From contig OW387149.1 in assembly GCA_936440205.1 (NCBI GenBank), positions 7,460,114 through 7,524,113 on the forward strand: DNA of 64,000 nucleotides. The letters run 5' to 3'. Both the position numbers and the translations under genes were made by a program. This DNA is from Lepidonotus clava (lineage: Eukaryota > Annelida > Polychaeta > Phyllodocida > Polynoidae). The notes beneath the pieces were generated by a model, which worked only from the letters and a program-made list of their open reading frames with translations, made no database searches and was not told the DNA's origin. Positions within the stretch are counted from its first letter, which is position 1, and every line of letters starts with the position of its first letter. Shown piece after piece: positions 24,849-37,440 of the stretch.

Positions 24849-26561
24849 ATAGAGATCTTATAGGGCTCTATGATAATACCTACTGTTACTTACAATATGC
24901 TGATACTATCTGTCAAAAATCATACTATAAATGACATACAGGTAATCGCTAGTTTAACCCCCTTAATCCACCCAGCCCACTGTCACTAACATGGTGATAC
25001 CCAATGTAATGAAAATACTGATACCATTTCAAGTTGACTAGATATATGATGTTCTCAACAATTAACAACATTAGACACCCAAAGGAGGATACCTGCTATG
25101 GTACCGATATACCCCAGACAAAACTAACCCAAGGTGTTTCCCATGGACCTCAGTGTCCCTTGATTCCCCTTCCATCATTGTCAAGAAGTAGACATATTGT
25201 CCCCAAAGTTTAACCTATGGTCCTAGGCCATGGTGACTCAGCTCTCAAAATTGAATTTACTACCTCGTTAACCCCTACCTATGGGGCACCAGTCAGATGT
25301 ATACTAGCCTCCAAAGTATGGGTACACAGACTCAAGCTTACCTGTGACAATCTCACTAATACGTAACAACATGGCTGCGTCTTTGCAATCTGAATACTGG
25401 TACTTCAGAGAATCTTCTCGTGACTTTTTAAGGGAAAAACGAAAAGGAAAAAACTTCTTCTACACACGCAGAGTATGATAGTGGGTCAACAGGCCGTCAC
25501 GCCTGAGCGAATTTTGCAAAAGGCGATTATTATAGAGACTTTTCATCCACCATCAAAAAGGGCCAAGGTCATTTTGGAAGTGATCCGCAAAGGTCACAGG
25601 AAAAAGCTCTATAGAGACGGATCTCCATAGAAATATTCAGAAAGAATATTGGGCTGAATACACTACATGTATCTGGCATGGGGAGACGGTTGTACAGCTA
25701 AACAATTGTGCACGAAGAAACAAAAGTCTGAAATTAAACCTTTTTTGATCATAGTAATCAATAGTGCGATTTGTAACTCAAATTTTGTATCCCTATCAAC
25801 ACCCAAGCGTTTCTTGTTTGGATTCAGTTATATCTAAATACACAGAATACAATGTATCTCAGACATTAAATGGAAACAAGTGTAATGCTTATTTTTTGTC
25901 TGAATAAAGAAATTAATTTGAAAAAACAATTCTTGGTACTTATGCTGCTGATTTATCAAGTCTTTGTTTGACATTCAGACCAACCTATGTGGTGGCCGTG
26001 CTGGGAAAGATTAAAGCTGAGAAAGGGCTTTCACTTGAAGAAACCTAAACGTGTGATTTCATCACAAAAGGATTTCACACAAAAAGAAACAAAATATATA
26101 TAAAAAAAATAAATAAAACTCTTGGAAACTGGAACAGGACACTTGGCTGGCCTGCAAAAGAAATCACCCCAAGAAGAGAGAACCAAGATTGAGGTTGAAT
26201 TGAAAAAGCACTTTGTGTTGGAGATTGAGGTGGCCGCAAGGTGTTTTTGGGTGGAGAGTGTGTGGTTGTTTTGACAGCTCAGAAAAAGGGGCCCTGGCCA
26301 GTAGGTGACGTGACAGACATACAGACAGACACAGACTGTAGTTACATCCAAGTTTGCTAGTTGCTAAAACTATTATGCATGATGTTTCTTGGTCATGGAA
26401 GGACTAACACAGACCCTGCACTCAATCCGCCACCTACCTGCAGCCAAGTAATAATACGTCATTCCTGTACCATTATTCCGTACTACAGACACCTGCAGGT
26501 AACCTCTGCTATTTATTCGCTATAATAACCGGGGTAGTGGACATGTTGGCTATACAAGGCT
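24849..26561. other. Gene-free stretch
   Basis: No coding pattern. A minus-strand frame (26,031-26,351) is Phe/Ser/Val-rich without family resemblance. Confidence 0.5.
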
Positions 26562-26776
26562 AAAGGCTGTGTTCAACTACCTGATTTTACTTCCGATTTT
26601 CGAAAATCGGCAGTTTGAATATTGAATAATCATAGACATGTTTTATGTCTTTAGAACGGTTATTTAATTCTCTTTCAAATGATATGTAGGATGTATAACC
26701 TTTGGTGATATTACTCATGGAAGGTTATTTTTTAAATTATCGGTGGTTTAAATCGGCTAGTGTAATCCAGCCTTTA
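26562..26776. mobile_element. MITE of the 200-bp family
   Basis: Left end AAAGGCTGTGTTCAACTACC; right end in reverse complement AAAGGCTGGATTACACTAGC followed by CGATTT. The core GAACGGTTATTTAATTCTCT and AATGATATGTAGGATGTAT is the best-preserved copy of the family core shared with 19.4, 20.9 and 36.8 kb. Confidence 0.75.
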
Positions 26777-27104
26777 GTGTGCCCGCGGTGAGCTATCTCC
26801 TAGGTACAATGGGACCATTCAGGACTCTGATTTAAGGAGGTTATGCTTCGAGTGCTAGCACTAAAGCCAACCTGTAAAAGGGCCGCCGAGGTTTAGCATT
26901 CATGGCACACAAACGGACAATGTACACGCTTGGAGATGTGGTCGTGTTTTTAAGATGAAGACGTAAAACCTGGACGCTGAAATGAAATTTTCAAAGGGAA
27001 GCTTAAAAGAAATTGGCTTCTAAAGAAGAACACTTTAAGTTCAATGCAATGTCAATTTCAAAAGTGAGCAGGAGATTTATCCAAGCACTTATGGGAAATG
27101 CCTT

Positions 27105-27155
27105 ACAATATAGCATAGACATACATCTCATGTATGTCTATGAATATAGCTAATA
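27105..27155. repeat. Short hairpin
   Basis: CATAGACATACAT is followed four bases on by ATGTATGTCTATG, a 13-bp perfect stem at about 27,115-27,144. A related phrase (CATAGACATATGCCCT...ATGTATGTCTATGG) occurs at about 33,017-33,056. Confidence 0.7.
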
Positions 27156-27369
27156 TTTTTTCTTGAGGAAATAACTATCTATGAAAATATATATACTTGA
27201 ATATTTCGGCGTAACAACAGTAGTACCATCCATTGCAGACTGGAGAGAACTATTTCTAATACAAAGTTTACTATATCTTAAACCAGGTGGTTATAAGAGT
27301 ACCTGCTTTGTTATTCTCTGTGTGTTGCCATATTAGTCCACAGATTGCCAAGTGTCCATCTGTATCCTT

Positions 27370-27440
27370 AGCCCCGCCCACTGTCGGCCTAAGCCACGCC
27401 CCCTCACACCATATAAGGCCACGAACACGCCCCTTTGACA
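27370..27440 (+). promoter_or_regulatory. CArG box flanked by KLF/Sp-type GC boxes
   Basis: CCATATAAGG at 27,409-27,418 is a perfect SRF site (CC, six A/T, GG). Around it are GCCCCGCCCA (about 27,371), CCACGCCCCC (about 27,394) and ACACGCCCCT (about 27,426), typical KLF/Sp sites. SRF with Sp/KLF is a common arrangement at actin-cytoskeleton and adhesion genes, the class tensin belongs to. Whether this drives tensin, 13.6 kb upstream of its first visible exon, is inference. Confidence 0.45.
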
Positions 27441-28633
27441 TATTGTCTTATTGTGTTTTATATATGGTCTACATAGTGTTGACACCAGTCTGATAGAGAC
27501 TGCCTGATGATATACATTCAAGATGTGATGGCATGACAGTAAATATACAGCATTGTCAAGGGTAGGAGTAGGTGTGAAAATGACTATAATTCATACACAA
27601 CGGAAATGTATACGGTAAGATGCATAGCACTACTTGTACATATTCCAGTATAGTGTATCAATTTACATGAAACATATACCATATGATACTGGTTTAGTTG
27701 ATTATAGCTCTCATGAAAGGTGGTGACATGCTAGAAATCTTTCTGGAATAACATGTGCACCATATCTGTCAGCCGTGAAGAATTACAGTTGATAAATAGA
27801 CCCCATGCTTTAGTTTTCATTGTTATGCCATTTACTTCTGATTATGTTGAAAGTGTGAAAATACTGCCCCCGTATTGGTTTACGAGTAAAGAACATGATA
27901 AGCTTTTTAAATCTTCAATTTATCATTTCATTAACATATTATGTATAGGGTTACAATCAGACTACCATGCAGGTATTAGCAAAAGACTAAACTTTTAGAC
28001 TACTTTAGAATATAAATAAAGGCATTGACCAAATTTACTGACATAATACTGCCAAGAAGAAAAGTAGTTACAACTACAGTAAACGGGGAACAATATAACA
28101 TATTCGGGACAAATCCATTGCTTCTGACCCACATCTAATTATAAACTCACACTGATCATGGTGTTGAACAATAGATTATATTACAAGATAATAGCTAAGA
28201 ACACTACACGTATAGAGGTCGTGGCTGGTACCAGTCGTGGGCGCTATGTGAATACGTGACCCGACGGGGACAAGCGAAGGGCCAGCCCTCCAGCGAAAGG
28301 TCATTCAGTGCACCGTTGAATTAATGAGTTTTTCCTCTTAAATTGCTATAATTAAGGAAAAAGAGTTACCAGGAAAGCAGAGGATAAAATATGTTGAGCC
28401 TAAAATACATATAGTATTTCACTCCCACAAGTTGCCCTTGTTATTTTGATAAAGATCCAGTGCTTTTAAGAAAAATTGTCCTATTAAGTAAAGGGTTAGG
28501 CTTGTTACGAGGGCTTACTGAAGTAGCGATTTCCTGAGCAAACTACCCCCTCACAAATTGTTGACACTCTTGTAAAGTGTTGCGGTTAGTCTGTGACAGA
28601 TAATGTCATCTAGGCATGCAGGCACCCAACTAG

Positions 28634-29398
28634 TCACTAGAGAGTTTTTGCAACCCACACGTATCTCAGTGCCCCGATCCTGAAACGGATCTCAGGGCTG
28701 TGGATGAATGGTCCACATGGACAATGTTACAAATAAGAGAAACAATGTTAACCTGAATTTTCTCTGAATCAAATTTATCAGAAATGTAACTTGTTTCAGA
28801 ATAATGAGTTATTCACATGGAAATTTGAAAGGCACGGCTGGATTATGTTGATTCTGCTTATGTATATTTTGATAAATACCATTGTGTATGTGAAGGTAGA
28901 CCTCACTGGCCCCTTGTCATGGTCTGCTGCCCTCACATGTAGGCCCACTGATCAGGGGCACACAGGCATACCGATCTCCTGTTCAATGTTTTGTAAGTAT
29001 TTTGTGTCCCAAATGGTAAAAAAGCTGTTCTCTGACACACAAGTACATATTCATGACTGGAGAGAGAAAACTGGTTAAGGAATAACTTTAGGTATAATTA
29101 GGAAAATACATTGAGGTGATAGGGAGGCCCTGTCACCTGGCCCTGCTGACCACAGTGCCCCTACTGATCTACCTCTCCCCTTGCCATAAATAGCTAGGAA
29201 TTGCTTATGTAACACAGTCTGAGAGTGGGGGTTCTTTTTATTAGCACTGGTATGCGCCACAGACAATCAAACACTCAATAGGTTTAAAGGGCAAACTTCT
29301 GCAGGTCAAGTCTGGTATACTCAAGGCCCTCCAATCAAACTCATCGGGATAGGGATCGGGGCACTGAGATCGGGGAAGGTTGCAAAAACTCTCTACTG
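28634..29398. mobile_element. 765-bp DNA transposon with about 45-bp inverted ends
   Basis: ACTAGAGAGTTTTTGCAACC then ATCTCAGTGCCCCGATCC (28,636-28,680) is inverted at 29,352-29,397. No transposase frame; the + frame 28,791-29,078 and the - frame 29,075-29,266 inside it resemble nothing known. Superfamily not assigned because no clear target duplication was found. Confidence 0.75.
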
Positions 29399-29717
29399 TC
29401 GCCTTGTACCCAGTAGCAACGGTCTATACAGAGAATGCAAGGTTGGGAACAGGCTGGGTGTTCTATACAATCTCATTGTGATATGTGCAATTAGCATTTA
29501 AATGGGATTCTATGTTAATCTGTGTGGGGTTCCCTAATATTGTCATAAGAGGGAATAGAGTCACTAAATCACATGAATACAAGGGGTTGGGTGTTATTCA
29601 ATACACTATGAGATTGTTATGGAGCAAATATATTTAGATCCCCGGGGATCCCTAAAATAATTTGAGATTATTGATGTAGTTAATGATATGATTTGTTACT
29701 TTAATATTATGGCTAGA

Positions 29718-29931
29718 GTTACATTCAAACCCTTCTGATAGCCAAGCATGACCTGGGCAAAGAAGTACGACTTATTTGTTCTGAACTGTCGCCATTGCTT
29801 TCTGAAAATAACTAAATTATACTCAAACCCTCCTGATTGTGAAGATGTGACCTAAAGATATGTGAGAATATGTGACAAGAAGAAATATGACTTATTGTTC
29901 TCAGCTGTCTCCATGGCTTTTTGAAAATAAT
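29718..29931 (+). repeat. Diverged tandem duplication of about 100 bp
   Basis: Two adjacent copies share, in order, AAACCCTTCTGAT/AAACCCTCCTGAT, ATGACCT/GTGACCT, GACTTATTTGTTCTGAACTG/GACTTATTGTTCTCAGCTGT and a TGAAAATAA end. Confidence 0.6.
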
Positions 29932-32131
29932 TGCAGATGATAACTTTGCCTCTGATACCAATATGCAACAGAGAGATAAAGCAATCACAATTAAACATGA
30001 TTTAAGCCTCACTTAAAACAACCAAATTTATTATTACAGAATTATTTAGGATACTTGATGTTTGCACGCATGCACATACCATTTTGACAGCAATGTTAAA
30101 AGATAGAGGCGTCAGGCGTGCAGTAAGGCTTGGCAGAGCCCCTCGTTCCAGTCGAGTGCACATAAAACCTAATGAGCAGTTAACACGTTGTTTTACGCCC
30201 CCCACGAAGTTAACGATTAACTCCGACACAATGAGACCTCGTTAACCAATCATGTCTTAATTACATTAATCAAACGTCACCCAACATTGAACAAACTGGG
30301 ATTTCATGACATGCTGTCACGGCTTGTGGTTATTTAAAAGCTTTGGTATCGTTGTGATGCAATAGATCAATTGTGTTACGTCAATTAGAACTGATTTATG
30401 AAAACATCACAAAGAAATGTTTTCATTGCCCGTAAAACCGTTAAATTTCATGGAGTTTCTATGTGAAGACTAACAAAGTGGATTACACAATGTTTTTCAT
30501 TAATCTCAATATTGATAAAATTCAGTACCAGTTGATTGATAGCTTAAATCATTTAGTTTTAGAAATATTCTGAATGGCTTTTGAATTATCAGACCACCTA
30601 TCGATTTTTGCCGACCAAACTAGCCTGGACCGTTCGTCGACCCATTGGGATGCGGCTTTACCCTTGAGGGCTTTGAGGCAACCATAATGAAATTCCGCAC
30701 CTGTTGATATGGACACACAAACAGAGACGACTTGTTACCTCAGTAACCACAGTCTGAAAGGTACCTACCCACTAACAACAAGGGGATTGTGAGTTAAAAT
30801 ACTTACCTGGCATTCTTTGAGATTCGGTCTAGTTTACTGCTCGTAGACATTCCTTACTTTCTCCAGTTGTAGTAACAGATGGTCTAATCAGGCCGTTCAC
30901 AAAGGTCAATGTTTTAGAAGGAATTTTCAAGGGTTCGCTTTTCCTTCATAGACATACATATACTTGATTACAGTAGAAGTTATGACATTTAGATTTTAGA
31001 TTTTTATTTCCAAACTATTTCAATTACAGAGAATTATTATTCCAATAGTATAAGGATAACAATATGAGTGACAGATGTAATGAGAGATGAATGATGATTG
31101 GTGGTGCTTACAACATTATGAAATCTAACCAAAGATCCTAGTTATTATATTTTTTAGTCATTATGTACTTGTTTTAACTTCTTGGTATGGAGATCAGGGG
31201 GAGGGATTGGTCCAGTGAATAGCATGAGAGACTTTTTGGTTCTATTTGGTTTCCATGACAATACACACCATGCACTTACTGTCAACTAGATGTTATTATC
31301 AGTAGTAGTTCCAAGCATAATAGTTATTTCCCAAGCATAATGATTTTGGCTATACTTTATTGTTCCATGTGATTCTTATTTCATATCCAATTAAAAAACA
31401 CTTTAGATATAATAAAAACTGTACTTTTTTCATCAGAGAGTAGAATTGCCTACCCACGAGTATAAATGTCCATAGCATCACGTCCAGAGCTGGCACCCAT
31501 ATCCAGGACAGCTCTCTAAGGGAAGAAATAATAAAGTACAAAATCATCCAGGTCATGATATTACAATAATGTTTTTCTAACATGGTTCCCATTTGCTGTG
31601 GAAAACAGTGCTGCAGGCTGTAAGGTGGTAATGTGAGGGAGGGATGGAGGGCTTCTGTAATAATACTGATTGAATTGACTTCTATTTGCATGTGCTATTT
31701 AGCGCTGTGACAATTAACCTTTCGTTTTCTGAAAGAGGTGTTTGTTTTATAAAAGGAGATGCAGTCAGGGCTACAATTTTATGTAGTTTCATCTATAAAC
31801 ATTCCCATACAAACAGCAATCTTAAGTACTTGGCGCTGTAGCTATCCTAAGTACAAGTATATAACTGATACGAGTATTATATGAAAAGTAATGAAAACAA
31901 ATAATGACGTACTTTTCTCAAAATGAAGGAAGTCTATGCGTGATGAATATGGATATATCCAAAGGCACCACACAAAAACATAGTGCCAAGAGACTTCCTT
32001 ACATCCAGGGCATCCCTTAGGGTATTACCAAATGACCCATGAATATATTCATGAACTTGTATGGGTACTAATTAGCGGCAAAACATGAACTCTGACATGA
32101 TATATCCTGTAATAATGATGCTTCTTTTGTC
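29932..32131. other. Gene-free stretch
   Basis: No exon or element I can support. The minus-strand frame 31,350-31,691 (113 codons) has no recognisable domain and is interrupted by no plausible splice pair. Confidence 0.5.
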
Positions 32132-32500
32132 CAGGGGCGTATGCAGGGTGGGGGGGGGGGGGGCTCCAGGGGGTCCTGACCCCCTCCCCCCTTTTGTCGG
32201 AGAGTTAAAACCTATACCCACTAGGCGATATTACTGACGACGGGAAACGGGCAGAATCGGCTGATTCCTATGATCCCCCGTTAGTACAGTATATTGAAAT
32301 GTTTTATATGAATCACAGCCAAAATCAGCCGATTTTAGCTGCGATCCGTCGGCCAACTCACGGATAGTCGCCTAGTGGGTATGGGGCTTTATACTCCAAG
32401 AGAGAGACAAAAAAGCTGCACATGCACATACGAATGTGCCACATTTTAGTACTTAGCTTATATGCAGAGCCCCCCTTTCAAAATCCTATATCTGACCCTG
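32132..32500. mobile_element. CAGGGGCG-type MITE, split by another MITE
   Basis: Left end CAGGGGCGTATGCAGGGT followed by a G run; right end in reverse complement CAGGGTCAGATATAGGAT, then TTTGAAAGGGGGG. These ends belong to the same class as the element at 45,390-45,538. Its middle is occupied by the separate MITE at 32,208-32,388, so this element was there first. Confidence 0.65.
32208..32388. mobile_element. MITE with TTA target duplication, inserted in an older MITE
   Basis: Inner end CTATACCCACTAGGCGA on the left; CCATACCCACTAGGCGA as reverse complement on the right (16 of 17 identical). TTA flanks both sides (32,205-32,207 and 32,389-32,391), fitting the 3-bp preference of PIF/Harbinger elements. 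Internal GATTTTAGCTGCGATC relates it to the copies at 22,691 and 36,957. Confidence 0.8.
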
Positions 32501-32721
32501 CTGGGAACTAGTTAAATAATATTATCATCATTCGCTGGTATCCAGAAGGTAAGCTGGGTCTAGGGCTATTTTAACATGACATGCTGGCTACCAGCCGTAC
32601 CTGTCCTCAATGCTGAATGGTCGACACGAAAAACCCATTAGAACGACCAGAAAACAGGCCAGACAATTTCCACCATTTTTGCTAACTCCGCTCATGGCTA
32701 TTATGTCAAGGGTCCACACCC

Positions 32722-32796
32722 CACTCTCCAAGCATAGGGACTACTCCCACCAGACAGGTCTGCTCTGTTCTGAGTGATGGATATGCTTGGAGAGTG
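32722..32796. mobile_element. 75-bp mini-inverted repeat (CACTCTCCAAGCA), copy 2
   Basis: CACTCTCCAAGCATA pairs perfectly with TATGCTTGGAGAGTG (15-bp stem). Same arms as the 17,792 copy but an unrelated 45-bp spacer. Confidence 0.65.
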
Positions 32797-34379
32797 ATAA
32801 TACTTTGTTTGTCCCATATTTTGGGTATTAAAAAACAATACCAACAATGAAGACAAATGCCTGTGTCTTGCGTTCATAATGGATGTAGTAAACATATTCT
32901 GCCACAGTGTATGGAGTAGACTAAACTAAAACTCTATGTGCATACTTTGTCAATGATATAGGAGTGTTGTATTGACCTTAATTATGACCCCTCCCATTTT
33001 TTCTGTAACGTTGGGGCATAGACATATGCCCTACATAACATTATGTATGTCTATGGTTGGGGACAACGTTGAACACATGGAACAAAGGAAACCTGCAAAT
33101 TCTTGGTCATAATAGTAAAGGCAGGAACATGAAACAAAAGTTCCCACACAAACTGGAAAACATGGAAATTGAAAATGAGTCACAGAAAAGTTATGGAAAT
33201 AGAAAGAGTACAAGTAAGTCATGTAATTGTTTCTAGAGTCAAAGAATTTTACTCATTTTTCTCCAGAAATCATCAATGTGGGTTTTTTCCCCTCCATTTG
33301 TTGATCCGTGCATCATTCCACAAGGTCTGCATCTTAATACAAATGTCATGAAATGCCCCCAATGCAAAATTTATGTGGAGTTATCTATCAGAAAACCTGG
33401 AAATGTAATGGGGCACAGAAAAGAGTAGTCTTGGAAAAAGAAATGTAGAAGACCGTGGGAACCATAGCGTTAGTGGACCCCCTAGGTCTCTGTACGTAAC
33501 CCCAGCTGAACACAGTTTTGTCTGAATACCATGCGCGTATTAGACTTTTTCTTGCTTAATTTACTTCTTTTCAGGAAGAAGGTAAGAGAATGAGTAAAAA
33601 GTTGACTTTCTGACTGTAACCGCTGACTGGAAAAGATACGTCGTCAGGTCCAGAATAGGAAGAATATTATAGTAGAAGAAAAAGGGTCAGTTTCTGTATA
33701 AAAATCTGCCAAGAAATTCAATATGTATGCCTTTGAAAGTTACCCTTCATGGAACATGGATTTCCTCCACCGGAAACTATGCAGATAACGTTTTGGAGGA
33801 AGAAGTGTTTGTGCAATATTTAACTTACGCTTGCAGATCATAGACACTGTATGCTAACCCATAGCTGGGGATTTATATATAAATACTCAAGTATCAAACG
33901 GAAGAGAGGGTATGTTAAAAAATAAACAGCAAATCGGTTGTATGAAGAGCATATTTATGAGCCGCGACAATCAGTAACAACATGTATCAGATAAGACTGG
34001 CCCTTATTAACTATGTTTATTCCCCTGTTTCCCCCTTATATCATCCCATCCCACATCTCCTTGTTGATAACCATAGCCTTATTGATGTAGTTTTTTCCCC
34101 ATCATACCAGTTTCCTAAGGGAAAAGAGAATAGATAATGAAAAAAAAGTAAAGGAAAAAAAGAAAAAGAAAAGAAAAACAGGGAAAAAAAGAAAAAGAAA
34201 AGGCAAGTAATAAATAGATAAATATATAGAAAAAAATAATAGAAATAAAAGTTAGGTCAGTGTGTACAGATTGATGGTTCGGCAGCTTGTTCAGAAAGGC
34301 CGACAGGATTATGAATAATACCCAGGTGTGGAGACAGGTTCACGCCCTAGGTGCTAAACCACGGGGGGTCGGCCCAGCC
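32797..34379. other. Gene-free stretch with a long purine tract
   Basis: No exon seen. About 34,120-34,260 is almost entirely A and G on the + strand, a simple-sequence tract. Confidence 0.5.
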
Positions 34380-34393
34380 GTTGCCTTGACAAC
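34380..34393 (+). promoter_or_regulatory. RFX X-box motif
   Basis: GTTGCCTTGACAAC fits the X-box consensus RYYNYY-N(1-3)-RRNRAC in full. It sits in a short GC-rich patch (34,340-34,470). RFX factors bind such sites in ciliary and other genes; function here is inference. Confidence 0.4.
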
Positions 34394-34926
34394 TGCCTAA
34401 CTGTGTGTGTAATGAGCGGGATGCCCGGCAGAGGGCGTCAGAGGGGAGTTCGGCAAAAAGGTAGGGGAATACCAGAAATACAAAGAGAGGCAACTTGATT
34501 GGGGGTGTCTATTATACTGAGCTTACTTTTTGGTGGCTACACATGATATTGATATAATACATGGGGATTTTAGATCTAGATGGTGTACAGTTTTTTGAAG
34601 CGTGCTTCATAGAATTGAATAAGTAATATTTATCGTACTTAGATGATAACGAAGCAAAAAATTTGTTTGGCAAGAACCAATTAATGAATCTTATCTGCTC
34701 AGTATGAAACATTGTTTCACAAATCTTTTTAATTTATTCATACAGGCTAAGTTCACCTAATTAGATGTTCTTCCACTATTCCACTATTGGGCACAATTTC
34801 GTGCATGGGTCATCCAAACTGAAGATGCCAAATTGAATTATTATCAAAAGGAAAATGTCCTATTTTCGTTGCTGCAAAACTATTCTATAAAGAGGGGACT
34901 GTCAGTAGGAAAAACATTAGATGGTT

Positions 34927-34945
34927 ACACACACACACACACACA

Positions 34946-34994
<49 letters not shown>
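34927..34994. repeat. (CA)n microsatellite
   Basis: 68 bp of CA dinucleotides with one TC interruption. It keeps spurious Thr/His and Val/Cys frames open on the two strands. Confidence 0.98.
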
Positions 34995-34998
<4 letters not shown>

Positions 34999-36769
34999 AC
35001 ATACACAAGTATTTATAATCACATAAAGGTACAAATAATATGAATGACTCCATCCTCTGTTATGTATTCGATCATAGGGCCCCTCCAGTATATGTAAATA
35101 ACACGTTTTAACTATCCAGAATCCCAGGCATTCCTGACCAAAGACTGGTCGCGAGCCAATAACGTACTTAGAGCCAAGGCACCACGAGTGTTGGGGAGAA
35201 AAAGCCATAGTCAAAAGCGAGGTAAACATGCCCAAATTGAAGTTTTTCTATGTTTTTGTGCCACAAATTTCCAGTTCTTTGACTCCGTCACGCCAAGTTA
35301 AGGAGCAAAGGGCGGCCAAACTTTACTTGAAATATCGAGGTTAGAGAACATGAATGTAGACGGTTATCAAGGGGCGTGGGACTGGAGACCGTTTTATGTG
35401 AAAACGTTTTATTGTACGAAGAAGTTGGCAAAAGCTGTAGAGAGTCTTACTACATCACGTACTCTGAAGCATAGAGCTTTTACCAGACTATTCATGTGAC
35501 TTTTAAGTTCTGGAAGCCTGATGAGATGATTGAAAAGCGGAGAAGGTTATGCCCAACAAGATATACTGAAGTGATCCACTAGAAGGTTCAACACTACATA
35601 AAATTAACACGTGTTTTGCTTGCTGTATGGATACTTTATAAGCGGCAAAGGATCCCACTATATACCCTGATTAATGAAAGTCTAATTAAGTAAATGTGCT
35701 AGATCTCATATCATCTAATTAAGCAAATCTGTCCTTTAATATAACTATCCAGAACAACATATATGTTTATTTGTGTAGATGTTTCCACACAATTTAATGG
35801 GCCCGGGATTAATGAAAGTTGTATTCCATCTATTTTGTTTTATCCTTTATTTGAGTATCAGTGTGTTCTAGTATGTACACACTAAAGGTGGTTTTGATTT
35901 CTGCTAGCAATGCAGACTAAGGAAATGACAGTTGGATTTATTAGTGTACATTTTCTAATCAATTGAATGTGCTTACAGAAAAGGGCCTATAGAAAAAGGG
36001 GAGTAGAAAGGGCCACCAGAAAACTGGAGAAAAGTTGGCACCGTGACAGGACCAGTAGTTCCATGCCAGTATGGGGTGCTCTCCCTGTTTATTATCATGT
36101 ATTCACATTGGGGCATGCGGCCCTCCTGCTCAAGAATGCTTCCTCACGCAAAGCTAGGCCTGCCAAATTATTTCCAGGCCTAGAAATGTCTATGCCCAAA
36201 TGGTCTGTCGATTCTTCTGTCCTTTTGAGTGGTTCAGTGAGGGTGAGAGATTCTTCTTTGGTCAATGCTGGTGCTGTATGAAGTAGTGCACTAAAGCCAC
36301 CAGATACTGATACTACAAAGACTACTAGGCCCCTAGTAGTACTAAACTATTTTAGCAGTACTAGCAGTAGTGTACGTTTATTGGTGAAATGTAGTTTTGT
36401 GTAAAGGCAATTTGAAGCCATAAACAGAAGAAGAACTTCTAATGTTTTATAGGAATGTGATCTATTGGTATTGACTCCCATTGTAGATATGAGGTTCTAT
36501 GCAGGCTATGATGTGGGAAAGTTACTTGACAGCTTGTAATTTTTCTAGACCGAACATTCTTAAGCACAAGATGAATCTAATTCAATTTGAAACCTCACTT
36601 TATCGCTCCATATTTCTAAAGAAAAACACAACGTTGTCATTCTCAATTTCATACATTCGTGTTTCTCAAGAATAAAAGGCGGGTATTATGAACTGAGAAG
36701 ATAGATAACTGAAAATAAGGAATTTGCAAAAGAAAACAATGTCAAGACAGTTGTGCGTATGCATGCAGT
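34995..36769. other. Gene-free stretch with one unexplained frame
   Basis: The + frame 35,967-36,281 (104 codons) follows an acceptor-like TGTGCTTACAG and starts with a basic segment (RAYRKRGVERATRKLEKSW). It has no recognisable domain, no partner exon and ends in a stop, so I leave it uncalled. Confidence 0.4.
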
Positions 36770-36956
36770 TAAGCCTATGTTCCAGATTGCTGATTTTGCT
36801 GCTGTTTTTAAAAATCTTCTGGGGCAATAATATGTTAAGTATACATATATCATCTTCAGAAAGGCCTCATAATTCTTTTTCAATTTGTATATAGGATGTA
36901 TGGTGCCATGCAATATTTTCAATATTTGCAATAATAGTATGTGGAAAACAGGCTTC
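36770..36956. mobile_element. MITE of the 200-bp family, abutting another MITE
   Basis: Left AAGCCTATGTTCCAGATTGC; right end in reverse complement GAAGCCTGTTTTCCACATAC. Core TTCTTTTTCAATTTGTATAT and AGGATGTAT. Directly followed by the next MITE. Confidence 0.6.
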
Positions 36957-37172
36957 AGCCCTATACCCACTAAGCAACTTTTACATAGTTGGGCAATGGA
37001 TCAGCACTAACATCGCCCGATTCTGCTTCTAGAATCGACTGATTTTAGCACCGATTCAGATCAAACACGCACATTTCAATATACCATACTAACAGGGGAC
37101 CATAAGAATCGGCCGGTTTTAGTGCCGATCTGTTGCCCAATTGTGTAAAAGTTGCTTGGTGGGTATGGGGCT
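36957..37172. mobile_element. MITE with about 38-bp inverted ends, ACCCACTAGGCGA subfamily
   Basis: Left AGCCCTATACCCACTAAGCA then ACTTTTACATAGTTGGGCAA; right end in reverse complement AGCCCCATACCCACCAAGCA then ACTTTTACACAATTGGGCAA. About 35 of 40 terminal bases match. Closely related to 32,208. Confidence 0.8.
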
Positions 37173-37440
37173 TTAAAGACAGCCAACAGTGTACATGCAG
37201 CCTCTCCACACCTCCTCCCACCTTGTTCCGATTCATGCCCTTTTGAATAGAATTAGCCACAGGGCAGGCGACAAGGGGGCGGGGGAGAGGTGGGAAAGAC
37301 ACAGGTAGATTCCACCAGGTAGATTCAGGATCAGAGGTGCCCCATTATCAACCAAACACATCAGTAGGGGACCGGGTTTTATATAGGAGCCCCCCTGCCT
37401 AGGGGGTAACCCTAACCTGGCCCTCTGAGGTCACATGACT

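Noticed and set aside
35967-36281. 104-codon + frame after an acceptor-like CAG
   Set aside because: No known domain and no matching donor or partner exon.
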